Shown piece after piece: positions 43,390 to 51,836 of a DNA stretch of 64,000 bases. The notes beneath the pieces were generated by a model that saw only the letters and a program-made list of their open reading frames with translations, did no database searches and was not told the origin of the DNA. Source of the DNA: Thermogemmata fonticola (GTDB taxonomy: Bacteria > Planctomycetota > Planctomycetia > Gemmatales > Gemmataceae). The stretch's first letter is position 1. Every line of letters begins with the position of its first letter. The stretch lies in NCBI RefSeq assembly GCF_013694095.1, contig NZ_JACEFB010000004.1, forward strand, positions 33,638 through 97,637, read 5' to 3'. A program made the translations under genes and the position numbers.

Positions 43390-45065
43390 GCGCGGCCGAG
43401 GTGATCCGCCGGGAGCTGCCCGCCGTGCTTCCGGGCTTGCTTCTCGCTGTCACTCTGGCGACACTTCCGTACGGCTGGCGGGGCCAGTGCTCCTGGATCG
43501 CCGATTACGACGAGCTGGCTTTCTACCTGCCGGTGGGGGCCAAAGCCTACCGCGAGCATCCCTGGCGTTTGGCTGATCCGGCAACCGGCGGGCCGACGTA
43601 TTACCAGCCGCTCTCCGTCGTGCCGGGGATCGTACTGCTGCGTGTCTTAGGCGGGAGTCCGTGGTCTTTGGGTTTGGCCTGGCGGCTGTGGGGCGGGATA
43701 GCGGCGGCGCTTTTGTGGTATGCCGCACTGCGCTGGAAGCTGCGCCCGTGGGCGGCGGCCTGGGCCACGCTCCTGGTGCTTTGCGATCCGGGGGTGTTGC
43801 AGGGCCAGCTAGGGTATGCCTTGCTCAAGACCGGCGTGCGGCATCTGAGCGGGGCGGACCTCGGCCCCACTCCCACCGCCGCTTCTCTACCCCAATGGCG
43901 CATTTGGAACCCGCTGCTGAGCTGGCCGTGGTGGCTTGCCTTTCTGCTGCTGGCGAGCCGGGCGGCGGAGCAACCGAGCCGGGGGCGCATCCTGGCGGCG
44001 GGGACCAGTTGCGGCCTGCTCTTCCACATTTACTTTTACTTCTGGACCACCGCCGTGGCGGGCCTGCTGCTGGCTTGCCTCGCCGATCGACATCGGGCTG
44101 TCACTTACGTGAAAATCCTGGGACTGGGCCTGCTGCTGGGTCTGCCCGCCCTGGCCGGCGCGGTGCAATTCCGCCAGCAGTACGGTGCCGATTGGCTCCT
44201 GCGCACAGACAAGTTCCTGCCGGTACCCCGCGGCAGCGAGCTGCTCCTGCCCCGCTTGAGCCTGCTGCTTGTGGCCGCAGCCTGGGTGTGGGTCTGGCGG
44301 CGAGGCCGGGAGGTGCGCTTCCTGGCTTGCCTCGCCACTGCTGCCCTGCTGCTGCTCCATCACACCCTTCTGACCGGCCTGCAAATCGAGAACTTCCACT
44401 GGAACTTCGCCCTGGGTCCGGCCTTGTCCCTGCTCGTGATCTTCCTGCTGGCCGACCTGGCGAATTGCTTTCCCCTGGTGCAGCGCTGGGGCGGGACGCT
44501 GGCAAAAAGCGGGATAACCGCGGCGGTTCTGCTCGCCCTGGTCCTCTGGGCGCGGGCGTGCAGCCTGCTCCCCGAAAACCAGCACATCCAGCAGGTGACA
44601 CAGGATTATCACTTCCAAAGGGCGAACTGCGCCCTGCCGGCGGGAGGCACAGTGGCCGGTGACCCGGACTTTCAGTATTTGGCGGCGATCGATGCAGGTC
44701 TGCGGCCTCTGGCCGGATACACCGCCGTGCTTAGCCCAATCCGCGAGGCGGAGCTATCCGAGCGCTTGGCCCTCAACGCGTGCCTGCTGGGGCAGTCGCG
44801 GGCGCAGTTCGAGGCGGAGCAGCGGGAGCAGTTGGCACGCAACCGCTGGGGCGCAGAAGCCCGTTCGGCGGCGGTCCGAGCGCAGCGCTTGGCCGAGCGG
44901 CTGGCGGCCTGGGAAGCTGTGAACGCGGACCTGGCTGGGGCAGTGCGGCGCTACGACGTCCGCCTCGTAGCCCGTCCTCCAGGAGCGCCGGAACAACCGC
45001 CTTCCCCGGAGTGGGTCCTGCTGGCGCGCGGCCCGCGCTGGACCCTCTATGTCCGCCGGGAGTGA
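43386..45065 (+). CDS. Polytopic GT-C-like membrane protein
   Basis: The 559-residue protein starts at an ATG overlapping the epimerase stop (ATGA). About ten membrane helices fill residues 12-400. The first periplasmic loop has WIADYDELAFYLPVGAKAYR, an acidic DYDE pair in the position where GT-C glycosyltransferases carry their catalytic acid. A later loop contains FHWNFALGPALSLL. The last 130 residues are soluble and mainly helical. GT-C enzymes use polyprenyl-phosphate sugars on the outer membrane face to decorate a polymer. The call rests on layout only; a non-enzymatic membrane protein is possible. Confidence 0.65.
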   Translation: MSAAEVIRRELPAVLPGLLLAVTLATLPYGWRGQCSWIADYDELAFYLPVGAKAYREHPWRLADPATGGPTYYQPLSVVPGIVLLRVLGGSPWSLGLAWRLWGGIAAALLWYAALRWKLRPWAAAWATLLVLCDPGVLQGQLGYALLKTGVRHLSGADLGPTPTAASLPQWRIWNPLLSWPWWLAFLLLASRAAEQPSRGRILAAGTSCGLLFHIYFYFWTTAVAGLLLACLADRHRAVTYVKILGLGLLLGLPALAGAVQFRQQYGADWLLRTDKFLPVPRGSELLLPRLSLLLVAAAWVWVWRRGREVRFLACLATAALLLLHHTLLTGLQIENFHWNFALGPALSLLVIFLLADLANCFPLVQRWGGTLAKSGITAAVLLALVLWARACSLLPENQHIQQVTQDYHFQRANCALPAGGTVAGDPDFQYLAAIDAGLRPLAGYTAVLSPIREAELSERLALNACLLGQSRAQFEAEQREQLARNRWGAEARSAAVRAQRLAERLAAWEAVNADLAGAVRRYDVRLVARPPGAPEQPPSPEWVLLARGPRWTLYVRRE

Positions 45066-45086
45066 AGGAACAGCCAGAGTGACAGC

Positions 45087-46229
45087 GTGCTGAGAGTCGG
45101 CTTCAACGCCTATCTGCTGGCTGATGGCAATCGCCGGGGGTGGAACCGTTACACGGTCAATCTGCTGGCGGCCCTGCCGGCGCAAGGGGTTCGCCCCGTT
45201 CTGTACACACGAGCGCCGCTTCATCCCGATCATTTGGCTCGCCTGCCGCCGGGAAGCTACGAACTCCGTCTCGCTCCGCCGATGCGCTACGTGCTCTGGG
45301 AAAACCTCTGGCTGCCCCGGCAACTCCGCCGCGATCGGATCGACCTGTTCCATTGCCCGATGAACTTCGGCCTGCCTTGGTCCACCCCTTGCCCGCGCCT
45401 GCTCACCCTGCATGACGCCATCGATCCGGCGTACTATCTGCGGCAAGCGCCGTGGCGCGAGCGCTGGTCCTGGTCCGCGTTGCGCCTGCGTTGGACCTTA
45501 TGGTCCTGCCGGTCCCGTGCTCATCACATCCTCACGGTCAGCCGGCATGCACGGGAGGACCTCGTGCGGGTTTTGGGCGTGCCGCCGGAGAAGGTGAGCG
45601 TGATTTACGAAGCGGCGGACCCGCAGTTCCAATGCCGCATGGAAACCGAAGCGGTTCGAGCGGTGCTCGCGCAGTGGGGGCTAGAGCGGCCCTATTTTCT
45701 CTACGCCGGCGGTTGGGAGGGGCGCAAAAATGTGCTGTTTTTGCTGGAGGCGTTCGCCCAGGCTGCCCTGCCGCAGACGGAGCTGGTTTTAGCCGGGGGC
45801 ACGGCGCCACAACAGCAAGCCCTGCGAGCGCTGGCCGAGAAACTCGGTGGCCCAGCCCAGGTGCGCCTGCTCGGCTTCGTGCCGGACGCCGTCCTCCACG
45901 CCCTCTACGCGGGCGCCTTGGCTTTCGTCTATCCCAGCCGCTACGAAGGCTTCGGCCTGCAACTGTGCGAAGCGATGGCGGTGGGCTGCCCCGTGCTGGC
46001 GGCCCGCGCTACCGCTCTGCCGGAAATCCTCGGCGATGGCGGCGCAACCTTCGCCCTCGACTCCCCGCAGGAACTGATCGGCCTGCTGCGACAAGTGGCT
46101 GCCGATCCGGACTACCGCCGCCAATTGCAACAACGCGCGCAACAACGATCTCAACACTTCTCCTGGCAAAAAACCGCTCAGGAAACTGTGCAAATCTATC
46201 ACCAACTACTTCAGCGGAAATCATTATAA
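45087..46229 (+). CDS. Glycosyltransferase family 4
   Basis: The 380-residue enzyme starts at GTG 45087. Landmarks: VGFNAYLLADGNRRGWNRYT, LFHCPMNFGLPW, LTLHDAIDPAYY, VSRHAREDLVRVLGVPPEKV, YEAADPQFQ, YFLYAGGWEGRKNVLFLLEA and the donor site RYEGFGLQLCEAMAVGCPVL with an intact E-x7-E. The HDAIDP and SRHAREDL pair is characteristic of mannosyltransferase-like GT4 members such as those in O-antigen synthesis. Mannose as donor is therefore a reasonable but unproven guess. The gene sits between the GT-C-like protein and another GT4 with gaps of only 6-21 bp. Confidence 0.87.
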   Translation: MLRVGFNAYLLADGNRRGWNRYTVNLLAALPAQGVRPVLYTRAPLHPDHLARLPPGSYELRLAPPMRYVLWENLWLPRQLRRDRIDLFHCPMNFGLPWSTPCPRLLTLHDAIDPAYYLRQAPWRERWSWSALRLRWTLWSCRSRAHHILTVSRHAREDLVRVLGVPPEKVSVIYEAADPQFQCRMETEAVRAVLAQWGLERPYFLYAGGWEGRKNVLFLLEAFAQAALPQTELVLAGGTAPQQQALRALAEKLGGPAQVRLLGFVPDAVLHALYAGALAFVYPSRYEGFGLQLCEAMAVGCPVLAARATALPEILGDGGATFALDSPQELIGLLRQVAADPDYRRQLQQRAQQRSQHFSWQKTAQETVQIYHQLLQRKSL

Positions 46230-46235
46230 GAGTTC

Positions 46236-47360
46236 ATGCGACATCACTGGGTCATCCTCACAGGCGAGTATCCTCCAGAGTGCGGCGGGGTCGGGGATTA
46301 CTCGGCCCAATTGGCAGCCCGGCTTGTTCAGTGCGATCAAGATGTCACTGTCATGGCCTCGTCGGCGGAGGAGGAAAGCGAACAAAGCGGCAATGGCGTG
46401 CGCGTCCTGCGGATTCCCCAGGCATTCCGCCTGTCAGGACTCGGTCGGACGGAGCGCGTCTTGCGGCAACTTCGGCCGGACCGTTTGCTGCTGCAATACA
46501 CGCCGCACGCCTTTGGCTACAAGGCGATGAACCTGCCGCTGGCTAGCTCTCTCGGCCGCTGGGGGCGGTCGATCGCTCCGCTTTGGGTCATATTCCACGA
46601 AGTGGTTTTTCCTTTTTCTTTATACAAACCTCAGTATATGGTTTTAGCCTTTGTGACACACATGATGGCACGGATGATTGCGCAGAGTGCTTCGCGGATA
46701 TTTGTGACGGCGTGGGCGTGGAAGCGGGTCCTGCGGCGGGTCGGTCCCCAGCGGGTGGCGAGTGAGTGGCTGCCGGTGCCGTCGAATCTGGAAGGGGTGG
46801 CGCCGGCGGGAGCGTCTCTGCCCGCGGAGGACGATGGGGAGGTGTGGCTGGGGCATCTGGGGGCGTATGGCCCGTGGGCCGAGTCGGTGCTGGAGGCGGC
46901 CGGGCGGAAATTGCTTCCCTGTTATCCACGAGCTAAGATGGTGCTGCTTGGTCGTGGGTCGGAGTCACTCGCTCGGCAGTGGCAGGAGCGCGGCGTGGGA
47001 TGGGCGGACCGCCTGGTGGTCCCCGGCGTGTTGCCGCCGGCGGCATTGGCGGCCTGGCTCCAGCGCTGCTGCCTGCTCTTGCAGCCGTACCCGGACGGGG
47101 TGAGCAGCCGGCGGACCACCGCGATGGCGGCCCTCTGCGGCGGCATTCCCTTGGCAACCAACCTCGGCCCGCTGAGTGAGCCGTTCTGGTCCGTCCGCCT
47201 GCCGTCTATCGCCGCGGCACCCCGGACGGAGGACTTGCTGGAACTCGCCACTCAGCTCCTCGGCGATGCCCGCCGGCGCGCGGAACTCACCCTCCACGGC
47301 CAGCAACTCTATCAGGAACTGTTCCGCTGGGACTGCCTGCTAACCCGCTTGCTGGTCTAA
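46236..47360 (+). CDS. Glycosyltransferase family 4, donor motif without the first glutamate
   Basis: The 374-residue protein opens HWVILTGEYPPECGGVGDYS, the GEYPPECGGVGDYS loop seen in GT4 enzymes related to starch-synthase-like folds. The donor region reads LLLQPYPDGVSSRRTTAMAA and GGIPLATN, so the standard E-x7-E is missing and an SSRRTTAMAAL pattern stands in its place. That pattern is shared by a known subgroup of GT4 proteins, so the protein may still be active. A clearly AT-richer stretch lies at 46.60-46.66 kb around FPFSLYKPQYMVLAFVTHMM. It begins 6 bp after the previous stop. Confidence 0.8.
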   Translation: MRHHWVILTGEYPPECGGVGDYSAQLAARLVQCDQDVTVMASSAEEESEQSGNGVRVLRIPQAFRLSGLGRTERVLRQLRPDRLLLQYTPHAFGYKAMNLPLASSLGRWGRSIAPLWVIFHEVVFPFSLYKPQYMVLAFVTHMMARMIAQSASRIFVTAWAWKRVLRRVGPQRVASEWLPVPSNLEGVAPAGASLPAEDDGEVWLGHLGAYGPWAESVLEAAGRKLLPCYPRAKMVLLGRGSESLARQWQERGVGWADRLVVPGVLPPAALAAWLQRCCLLLQPYPDGVSSRRTTAMAALCGGIPLATNLGPLSEPFWSVRLPSIAAAPRTEDLLELATQLLGDARRRAELTLHGQQLYQELFRWDCLLTRLLV

Positions 47361-47364
47361 AACC

Positions 47365-48522
47365 ATGCCCTCCGTCCGCCGCCTGCTCACGATTGGGCAC
47401 TCTTACGTCGTGGCCTTCAATCGCCGTTTACCTCATGAATTGATGCAGCAAGGGAACGGTGCATGGGACGTAACTGTCGCGGCACCAAGATTTGTGTATG
47501 GAGATTTGCGGCCCATTCATCTGGAGAATGTCCCGGACGAAAGCTGCCGCTTGCAGCCGCTTTCCGCCTACTTCACACGCCGACCGCACCTCTTGCTCTA
47601 TCACCACCGGGTCCGAGAATTGCTGGCGCAAAAATGGGACATTGTGCACTGCTGGGAGGAACCGTTCGTGCTCTCGAGCTTGCAGATTTCTCTCTGGCAG
47701 CGTTCGGGGAAATTGGTTTATTACACATTTCAAAATATCAGCAAAAGTTATCCTCCGCCGTTCAGTTGGATTGAGTGTTATAGTGTGAATCATTGTCATG
47801 GCTGGATAGCCGCAGGTTATAGTGTAGATCACACACTCAGTATGCGGGCGGGTTATTGCGATCGGCCGCATTGTGTCATCCCGCTGGGTGTGGATACGTT
47901 GGTGTTTCATCCGGAGCGGGAAGCGGGTGTGTCCGTGCGGCGTCAGTTGGGTTGGGCGGAGGGCGGGCCGCCGGTGGTGGGGTATTTGGGCCGATTCGTG
48001 GCGGAGAAGGGGATTTTATTTCTGCTGCGGGTGTTGGAACGGCTGCGCGTGGCGTGGCGGGCGTTGTTTGTCGGCGGCGGCCCCCTGGAAGGCTGCCTGC
48101 GGCGTTGGGCCGAGCGGCAGGGAGCGGAACGGGCGCAAGTGGTGACCGGCGTGGCACACCAGGCGGTGCCGCGCTACCTCAATGCGATGGATGTGCTAGC
48201 CGCGCCGAGCCAGACGACGCCGCGCTGGAAGGAACAATTCGGGCGGATGCTCATCGAGGCGATGGCCTGCGGCGTACCCGTGGCCGGCAGCGACTCCGGC
48301 GAGATTCCCTATGTGGTCGGCGATGCGGGCTTGGTTCTGCCGGAGGCGGATGCAGCGGCGTGGGTCGCGGGTTTGGCCGGCTTGCTGGAAAGTCCGGCGC
48401 GGCGGCGGGAACTGGCCGCGGCAGGGCGGGAGCGGACCTGCCAGCGCTATGCCTGGCCGGTGGCCGCCCGGCAGCACCTCCGCTTCTTCCAGCAGTTGCT
48501 GGACCTGCCCTGCCATGACTGA
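47365..48522 (+). CDS. Glycosyltransferase family 4
   Basis: The 385-residue protein has the GT-B donor domain intact: VVGYLGRFVAEKGILFLLRV, FVGGGPLEGCLRRWAERQGA, APSQTTPRWKEQFGRMLIEA with E-x7-E in EQFGRMLIE, and a CGVPVAGSDSGEIP loop. The acceptor domain starts LLTIGHSYVVAFNRRLPHEL and includes DIVHCWEEPFVL and YYTFQNISKSYPPPFS. Bases 47.48-47.90 kb are clearly AT-richer than the rest of the gene, suggesting that the acceptor domain was acquired or recombined separately. It lies 4 bp after the previous stop and overlaps the next start by 8 bp. Confidence 0.86.
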   Translation: MPSVRRLLTIGHSYVVAFNRRLPHELMQQGNGAWDVTVAAPRFVYGDLRPIHLENVPDESCRLQPLSAYFTRRPHLLLYHHRVRELLAQKWDIVHCWEEPFVLSSLQISLWQRSGKLVYYTFQNISKSYPPPFSWIECYSVNHCHGWIAAGYSVDHTLSMRAGYCDRPHCVIPLGVDTLVFHPEREAGVSVRRQLGWAEGGPPVVGYLGRFVAEKGILFLLRVLERLRVAWRALFVGGGPLEGCLRRWAERQGAERAQVVTGVAHQAVPRYLNAMDVLAAPSQTTPRWKEQFGRMLIEAMACGVPVAGSDSGEIPYVVGDAGLVLPEADAAAWVAGLAGLLESPARRRELAAAGRERTCQRYAWPVAARQHLRFFQQLLDLPCHD

Positions 48523-49642
48523 CAAGGTTCGGTCGCTGCGCCTGGGCGTTGTGCGGGATTACCGGGCCGAGAATTGGCCGAGCATGGACCTGTGCGCCGA
48601 TGCACTTTTGGCCCATCTTCCTGCGGAAATCGAGGCGGTGGAAGCAGCCCCGGCCTTCCGGCGCTATCTGGGGCGCTGGCAGCCGTCGAGCCGCTGGGCT
48701 TTCAATGCCGACCGCTTCTGGAACCGGTATGTCGTCCTGCCGCGCCAGGTGCGCCGCCTGAGCCGCCAGGTGGATGCCGTCCACATCGTGGATCACAGTT
48801 ACGCCCATCTGGTGCATGCGGTGCCGTATGGCCGTGCGGGCGTGTACTGTCATGACATTGACATCTTCCGCTGTCTGCTGCCGCTTTCGGAGGAAACTCC
48901 GCGGCGCCGCCTCCTGCTGACCCGCCTGGCCCGCTGGATCCTCACCGGGCTGCGGCGTGCCGCCCTCGTCTTCACCAACAGCCGCCAGACCGCCGAGGAG
49001 TTGCTCGCCCGCGGCTGGGTCCAGCCCGATCGCCTCCATGTCGTACCCTTGGGGGTGGCCCCAGAATACATGGAGATTCACTTGGAAAATGAGTCTTTCC
49101 TGCAATATGAAAATCAGCCGTATATCTTGCATGTCGGCAGCACGATTGCCCGCAAGCGGATCGATGTGCTGTTGGCAGTGTTCGCCCAGGTGCGGCAACG
49201 GTGGAAAAACATGCGCCTGATCCAGGCCGGGGGGGAATGGACGGGGGAGCAGCGGGAGCAGTTGCGGCGTTTAGGCCTGGAAGGAGCTGTGCAGCAGGTG
49301 CGGGGACTGAGTCGGCGGGAGTTGGCGGCGCTGTACCGGAAAGCGGCGGTGCTGCTGTTTCCCAGTGCGGCGGAGGGTTTCGGCTTGCCCGTGCTCGAAG
49401 CGCTGGCCTGCGGGACGGCGGTGGTCGCCTCGGACCTGCCGGCCCTGCGGGAAGTCGGCGGCGCGGCGGCCTGCTACTGCCCGCCGGGAGACATCCGCGC
49501 TTTTGTGACAGCCGTCTGTCAAGTGCTGTCCGAACCCGATACGCTCGTGCGGCGGGAACAGCGCCGGAGCCAAGCCCAGCGTTTTCACTGGTCCGTGCAC
49601 GCGCGGCAGATTGCCGAGGCATACCAGCAGCTTCTGAAGTAG
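48515..49642 (+). CDS. Glycosyltransferase family 4
   Basis: The 375-residue protein starts at ATG 48515 inside the previous gene's last codons. Landmarks: LGVVRDYRAENWPSMDLCAD, VHIVDHSYAHLVHAVPYGRA, HDIDIFRCLLP, VFTNSRQTAEELLARGWVQP, YILHVGSTIARKRIDVLLAV and the donor motif AEGFGLPVLEALACGTAVVA, followed by SDLPALREVGGAAACYCPPG. The SDLPALREVGG loop marks the classical mannosyltransferase-like GT4 type. It probably assembles the repeat unit with its neighbours. A frame extending upstream from 48311 is shadowed by the previous gene. The next gene starts 4 bp after its stop. Confidence 0.87.
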   Translation: MTDKVRSLRLGVVRDYRAENWPSMDLCADALLAHLPAEIEAVEAAPAFRRYLGRWQPSSRWAFNADRFWNRYVVLPRQVRRLSRQVDAVHIVDHSYAHLVHAVPYGRAGVYCHDIDIFRCLLPLSEETPRRRLLLTRLARWILTGLRRAALVFTNSRQTAEELLARGWVQPDRLHVVPLGVAPEYMEIHLENESFLQYENQPYILHVGSTIARKRIDVLLAVFAQVRQRWKNMRLIQAGGEWTGEQREQLRRLGLEGAVQQVRGLSRRELAALYRKAAVLLFPSAAEGFGLPVLEALACGTAVVASDLPALREVGGAAACYCPPGDIRAFVTAVCQVLSEPDTLVRREQRRSQAQRFHWSVHARQIAEAYQQLLK

Positions 49643-49645
49643 GCC

Positions 49646-51601
49646 ATGTGCGGCATCGCCGGCATTCTGGGAGTACCGGAAGAGTTGGCTCGGCCAGCAG
49701 CCCAGCGCATGCTCGAGGCCTTGCGTCACCGCGGGCCGGATGACTGGGGTCTGGAAGTGCTCGCGGATCCGGCGGGCCGGGCACCGCCGCTGGTGCTCGT
49801 CCATACCCGCCTGGCCATTGTGGACCTCTCGCCGCAGGGGCGCCAGCCGATGTGCCACGCGCTCTCCCCGCAGACATCTCCCACGCTTCCCTCCACGGAC
49901 CGAGCCTCGGAGAAGCTCTGGATCACCTTCAACGGGGAAATCTACAACTATCGCGCTCTGGCGGCGGAAGCGGCAGCCCACGGCCTGCCTGTGCGGACAG
50001 CCACGGATACCGAAGCGATCCTGCTGGCCTATCGCCTCTGGGGGGAAAGCTTCGCCGAACGGCTGCGCGGCATGTTCGCCTTCGCCCTGGCCGATCTGGG
50101 GCGGCGGCAGGTCATTCTGGTCCGAGATCGGCTGGGGATCAAGCCGCTGTATTTGGCGCGTGCGCCGCAGGGGGGATTGCTATTTGCTTCGGAAGTGCGG
50201 GCGTTGCTCGCTGCCGGAGGGGAGCTGGTCCCGCGCCGCCTCTCCCTGGCCGCGGTGGAGTCGTTCCTGGCCCAGGGAGCAGTTTGGGGCGAAGCGGCCC
50301 ATGTGGAGGGCGTCCGTCTGTGGGAACCGGGCCTTGTGCTGAGTTGCGACTGGGAAGGCCGGGAGTTGTCCCGGCGGCGGTATTGGCCCTGGCCAGGGAA
50401 GGCAGCGCTCGATCCAACGCTGGACCGTCCGGCGGCCGTGACACGGCTTCGGCAAGTGTTGCAGGAAGCGGTGCAGCAGCATTTGGCGGCGGATGTGCCG
50501 GTGGGGGTGTTTTTGTCCAGCGGTGTGGATTCGGCGGCGGTGGCCGCTCTGGCGGCAGAGGGTGCCGCGGGGCGCATCCGCACGGTGAACGTCGGGTTCG
50601 ACCTGCCGCAGTGGGACGAGAGTGCCGAGGCCGAGGAGATCGCCCGCCAGTTGCAGACGGAACATGGCACGATCCGCGTAGCCGCCGGGGACATTGGCCG
50701 GGACCTGGAGGCGGTGCTGGCCGCGATGGATCAGCCGACCGTGGACGGGTTCAACACCTGGTATGTGTCGCGTGCGGCGCGGCAGGCTGGCTTGAAGGTA
50801 GCGCTGAGCGGTCTGGGCGGGGATGAGCTATTCGGGGGTTACGCGAGTTTCCGGGATGTGCCGCGGGGGGTGCGTTGGCAGCGGCGGCTGGTGCGATGGC
50901 GCCTCGCGGTCCGCTGGGTGCGCCGCTGGAGCCAGTGGCAGCCGTCCCGCCGCCTGTTCAAACTGGCCGAGTTGTTCCAGCGCCCCGCCAATCTGATGGC
51001 GGTCTATCTGCTGCGCCGCGAGCTGTTCCTGCCGTGGCAACGCCGGGCGCTCTGGCCTTTGCCCCCGGAATGCGATCCGCACAGCGGCCTGCCCCAGCCG
51101 GTCCTCGCCGCCCTTCAGCCACACCAGACCGATGGTGACAGCGTCTCGTCCCTGGAACTGAACGGCTATCTACGGCACATGCTCCTGCGGGATGCGGATG
51201 TCTTCAGCCTGGTCCATGCCCTGGAGCTGCGCGTGCCGCTTTTGGATCACCTGGTGGTGGAAGCGGTGCTGCCGTTGCCGGTGGAGTGGAAGTGCGACCC
51301 CAGACTGCCGAAGCGGCTCTTGGCGGACGCGGTCGGAGCGCGCCTGCCGCCCGCGGTTCTGCGCCGGCCCAAGCGCGGCTTCACCTTCCCCTGGACGGAT
51401 TGGCTCCGCGGCCCCCTCGCTCCGCACGCCCAGGAACGCCTCCTGCCATCGGCCCTCTGGCACCGCCTCGGCTTCGACCCCCGCGCTGTCCGCCAGCTCT
51501 GGCACCGCTTCCAGCAAGGCGACCCTGGCATCGGCGGCCTGCACCTCCTCGCCCTGCTTGTCCTGGCCGACCTCGTCCAGCGCCAGAAACTCACACTGTA
51601 A
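49646..51601 (+). CDS. asnB: Asparagine synthase (glutamine-hydrolysing), exopolysaccharide-locus type
   Basis: This 651-residue protein has an N-terminal class II glutamine amidotransferase domain with nucleophile Cys2 (MCGIAGILG), RHRGPDDWG, and FNGEIYNYRALAAE, plus a C-terminal ATP-binding synthetase domain with the PP-loop VFLSSGVDSAAVAALAAEGA and LSGLGGDELFGGYASFR. All key residues are present. AsnB normally makes asparagine from aspartate. Copies inside exopolysaccharide and exosortase loci are thought to amidate sugars or other carboxyl groups; the placement here, between two glycosyltransferases, suggests such a modification. It lies 4 bp after the previous stop and is followed by a gene-free AT-rich stretch. 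Confidence 0.92.
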   Translation: MCGIAGILGVPEELARPAAQRMLEALRHRGPDDWGLEVLADPAGRAPPLVLVHTRLAIVDLSPQGRQPMCHALSPQTSPTLPSTDRASEKLWITFNGEIYNYRALAAEAAAHGLPVRTATDTEAILLAYRLWGESFAERLRGMFAFALADLGRRQVILVRDRLGIKPLYLARAPQGGLLFASEVRALLAAGGELVPRRLSLAAVESFLAQGAVWGEAAHVEGVRLWEPGLVLSCDWEGRELSRRRYWPWPGKAALDPTLDRPAAVTRLRQVLQEAVQQHLAADVPVGVFLSSGVDSAAVAALAAEGAAGRIRTVNVGFDLPQWDESAEAEEIARQLQTEHGTIRVAAGDIGRDLEAVLAAMDQPTVDGFNTWYVSRAARQAGLKVALSGLGGDELFGGYASFRDVPRGVRWQRRLVRWRLAVRWVRRWSQWQPSRRLFKLAELFQRPANLMAVYLLRRELFLPWQRRALWPLPPECDPHSGLPQPVLAALQPHQTDGDSVSSLELNGYLRHMLLRDADVFSLVHALELRVPLLDHLVVEAVLPLPVEWKCDPRLPKRLLADAVGARLPPAVLRRPKRGFTFPWTDWLRGPLAPHAQERLLPSALWHRLGFDPRAVRQLWHRFQQGDPGIGGLHLLALLVLADLVQRQKLTL

Positions 51602-51770
51602 AAATAATGACTTACTGCTGTCACAAAATGACTTTGTACTGACACTCAATGACTTTAATATGTCATAAAGTGACTTTATGATAGCATCAAATGACTGCAT
51701 ATTGTCTTTAGATGTCATTAAATTGTCATCAAATGACTTAATCATGTCCTGGAATGTCTGTCCGTGAACC
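51602..51770. repeat. AT-rich degenerate tandem repeats, about 21-bp period
   Basis: ATGACTT-N6-GTCA-type units recur about eight times between 51,605 and 51,770: ATGACTTACTGCTGTCAC, ATGACTTTGTACTGACAC, ATGACTTTAATATGTCAT and so on, becoming degenerate to the right. The period is about 21 bp, or seven codons. On the minus strand this reads as short Ser/Lys/Asp heptad-like peptides (KSFDD, KSLYDIL, KSLSVS), but no gene model supports it. It is far lower in GC than the genes on either side. Confidence 0.8.
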
Positions 51771-51836
51771 CCTGGCGTTGCGGATGCGGGAAAGATTGCC
51801 CCTAGGGTTCGGGACGCTGCCGTGGCAGGAGGGGTG

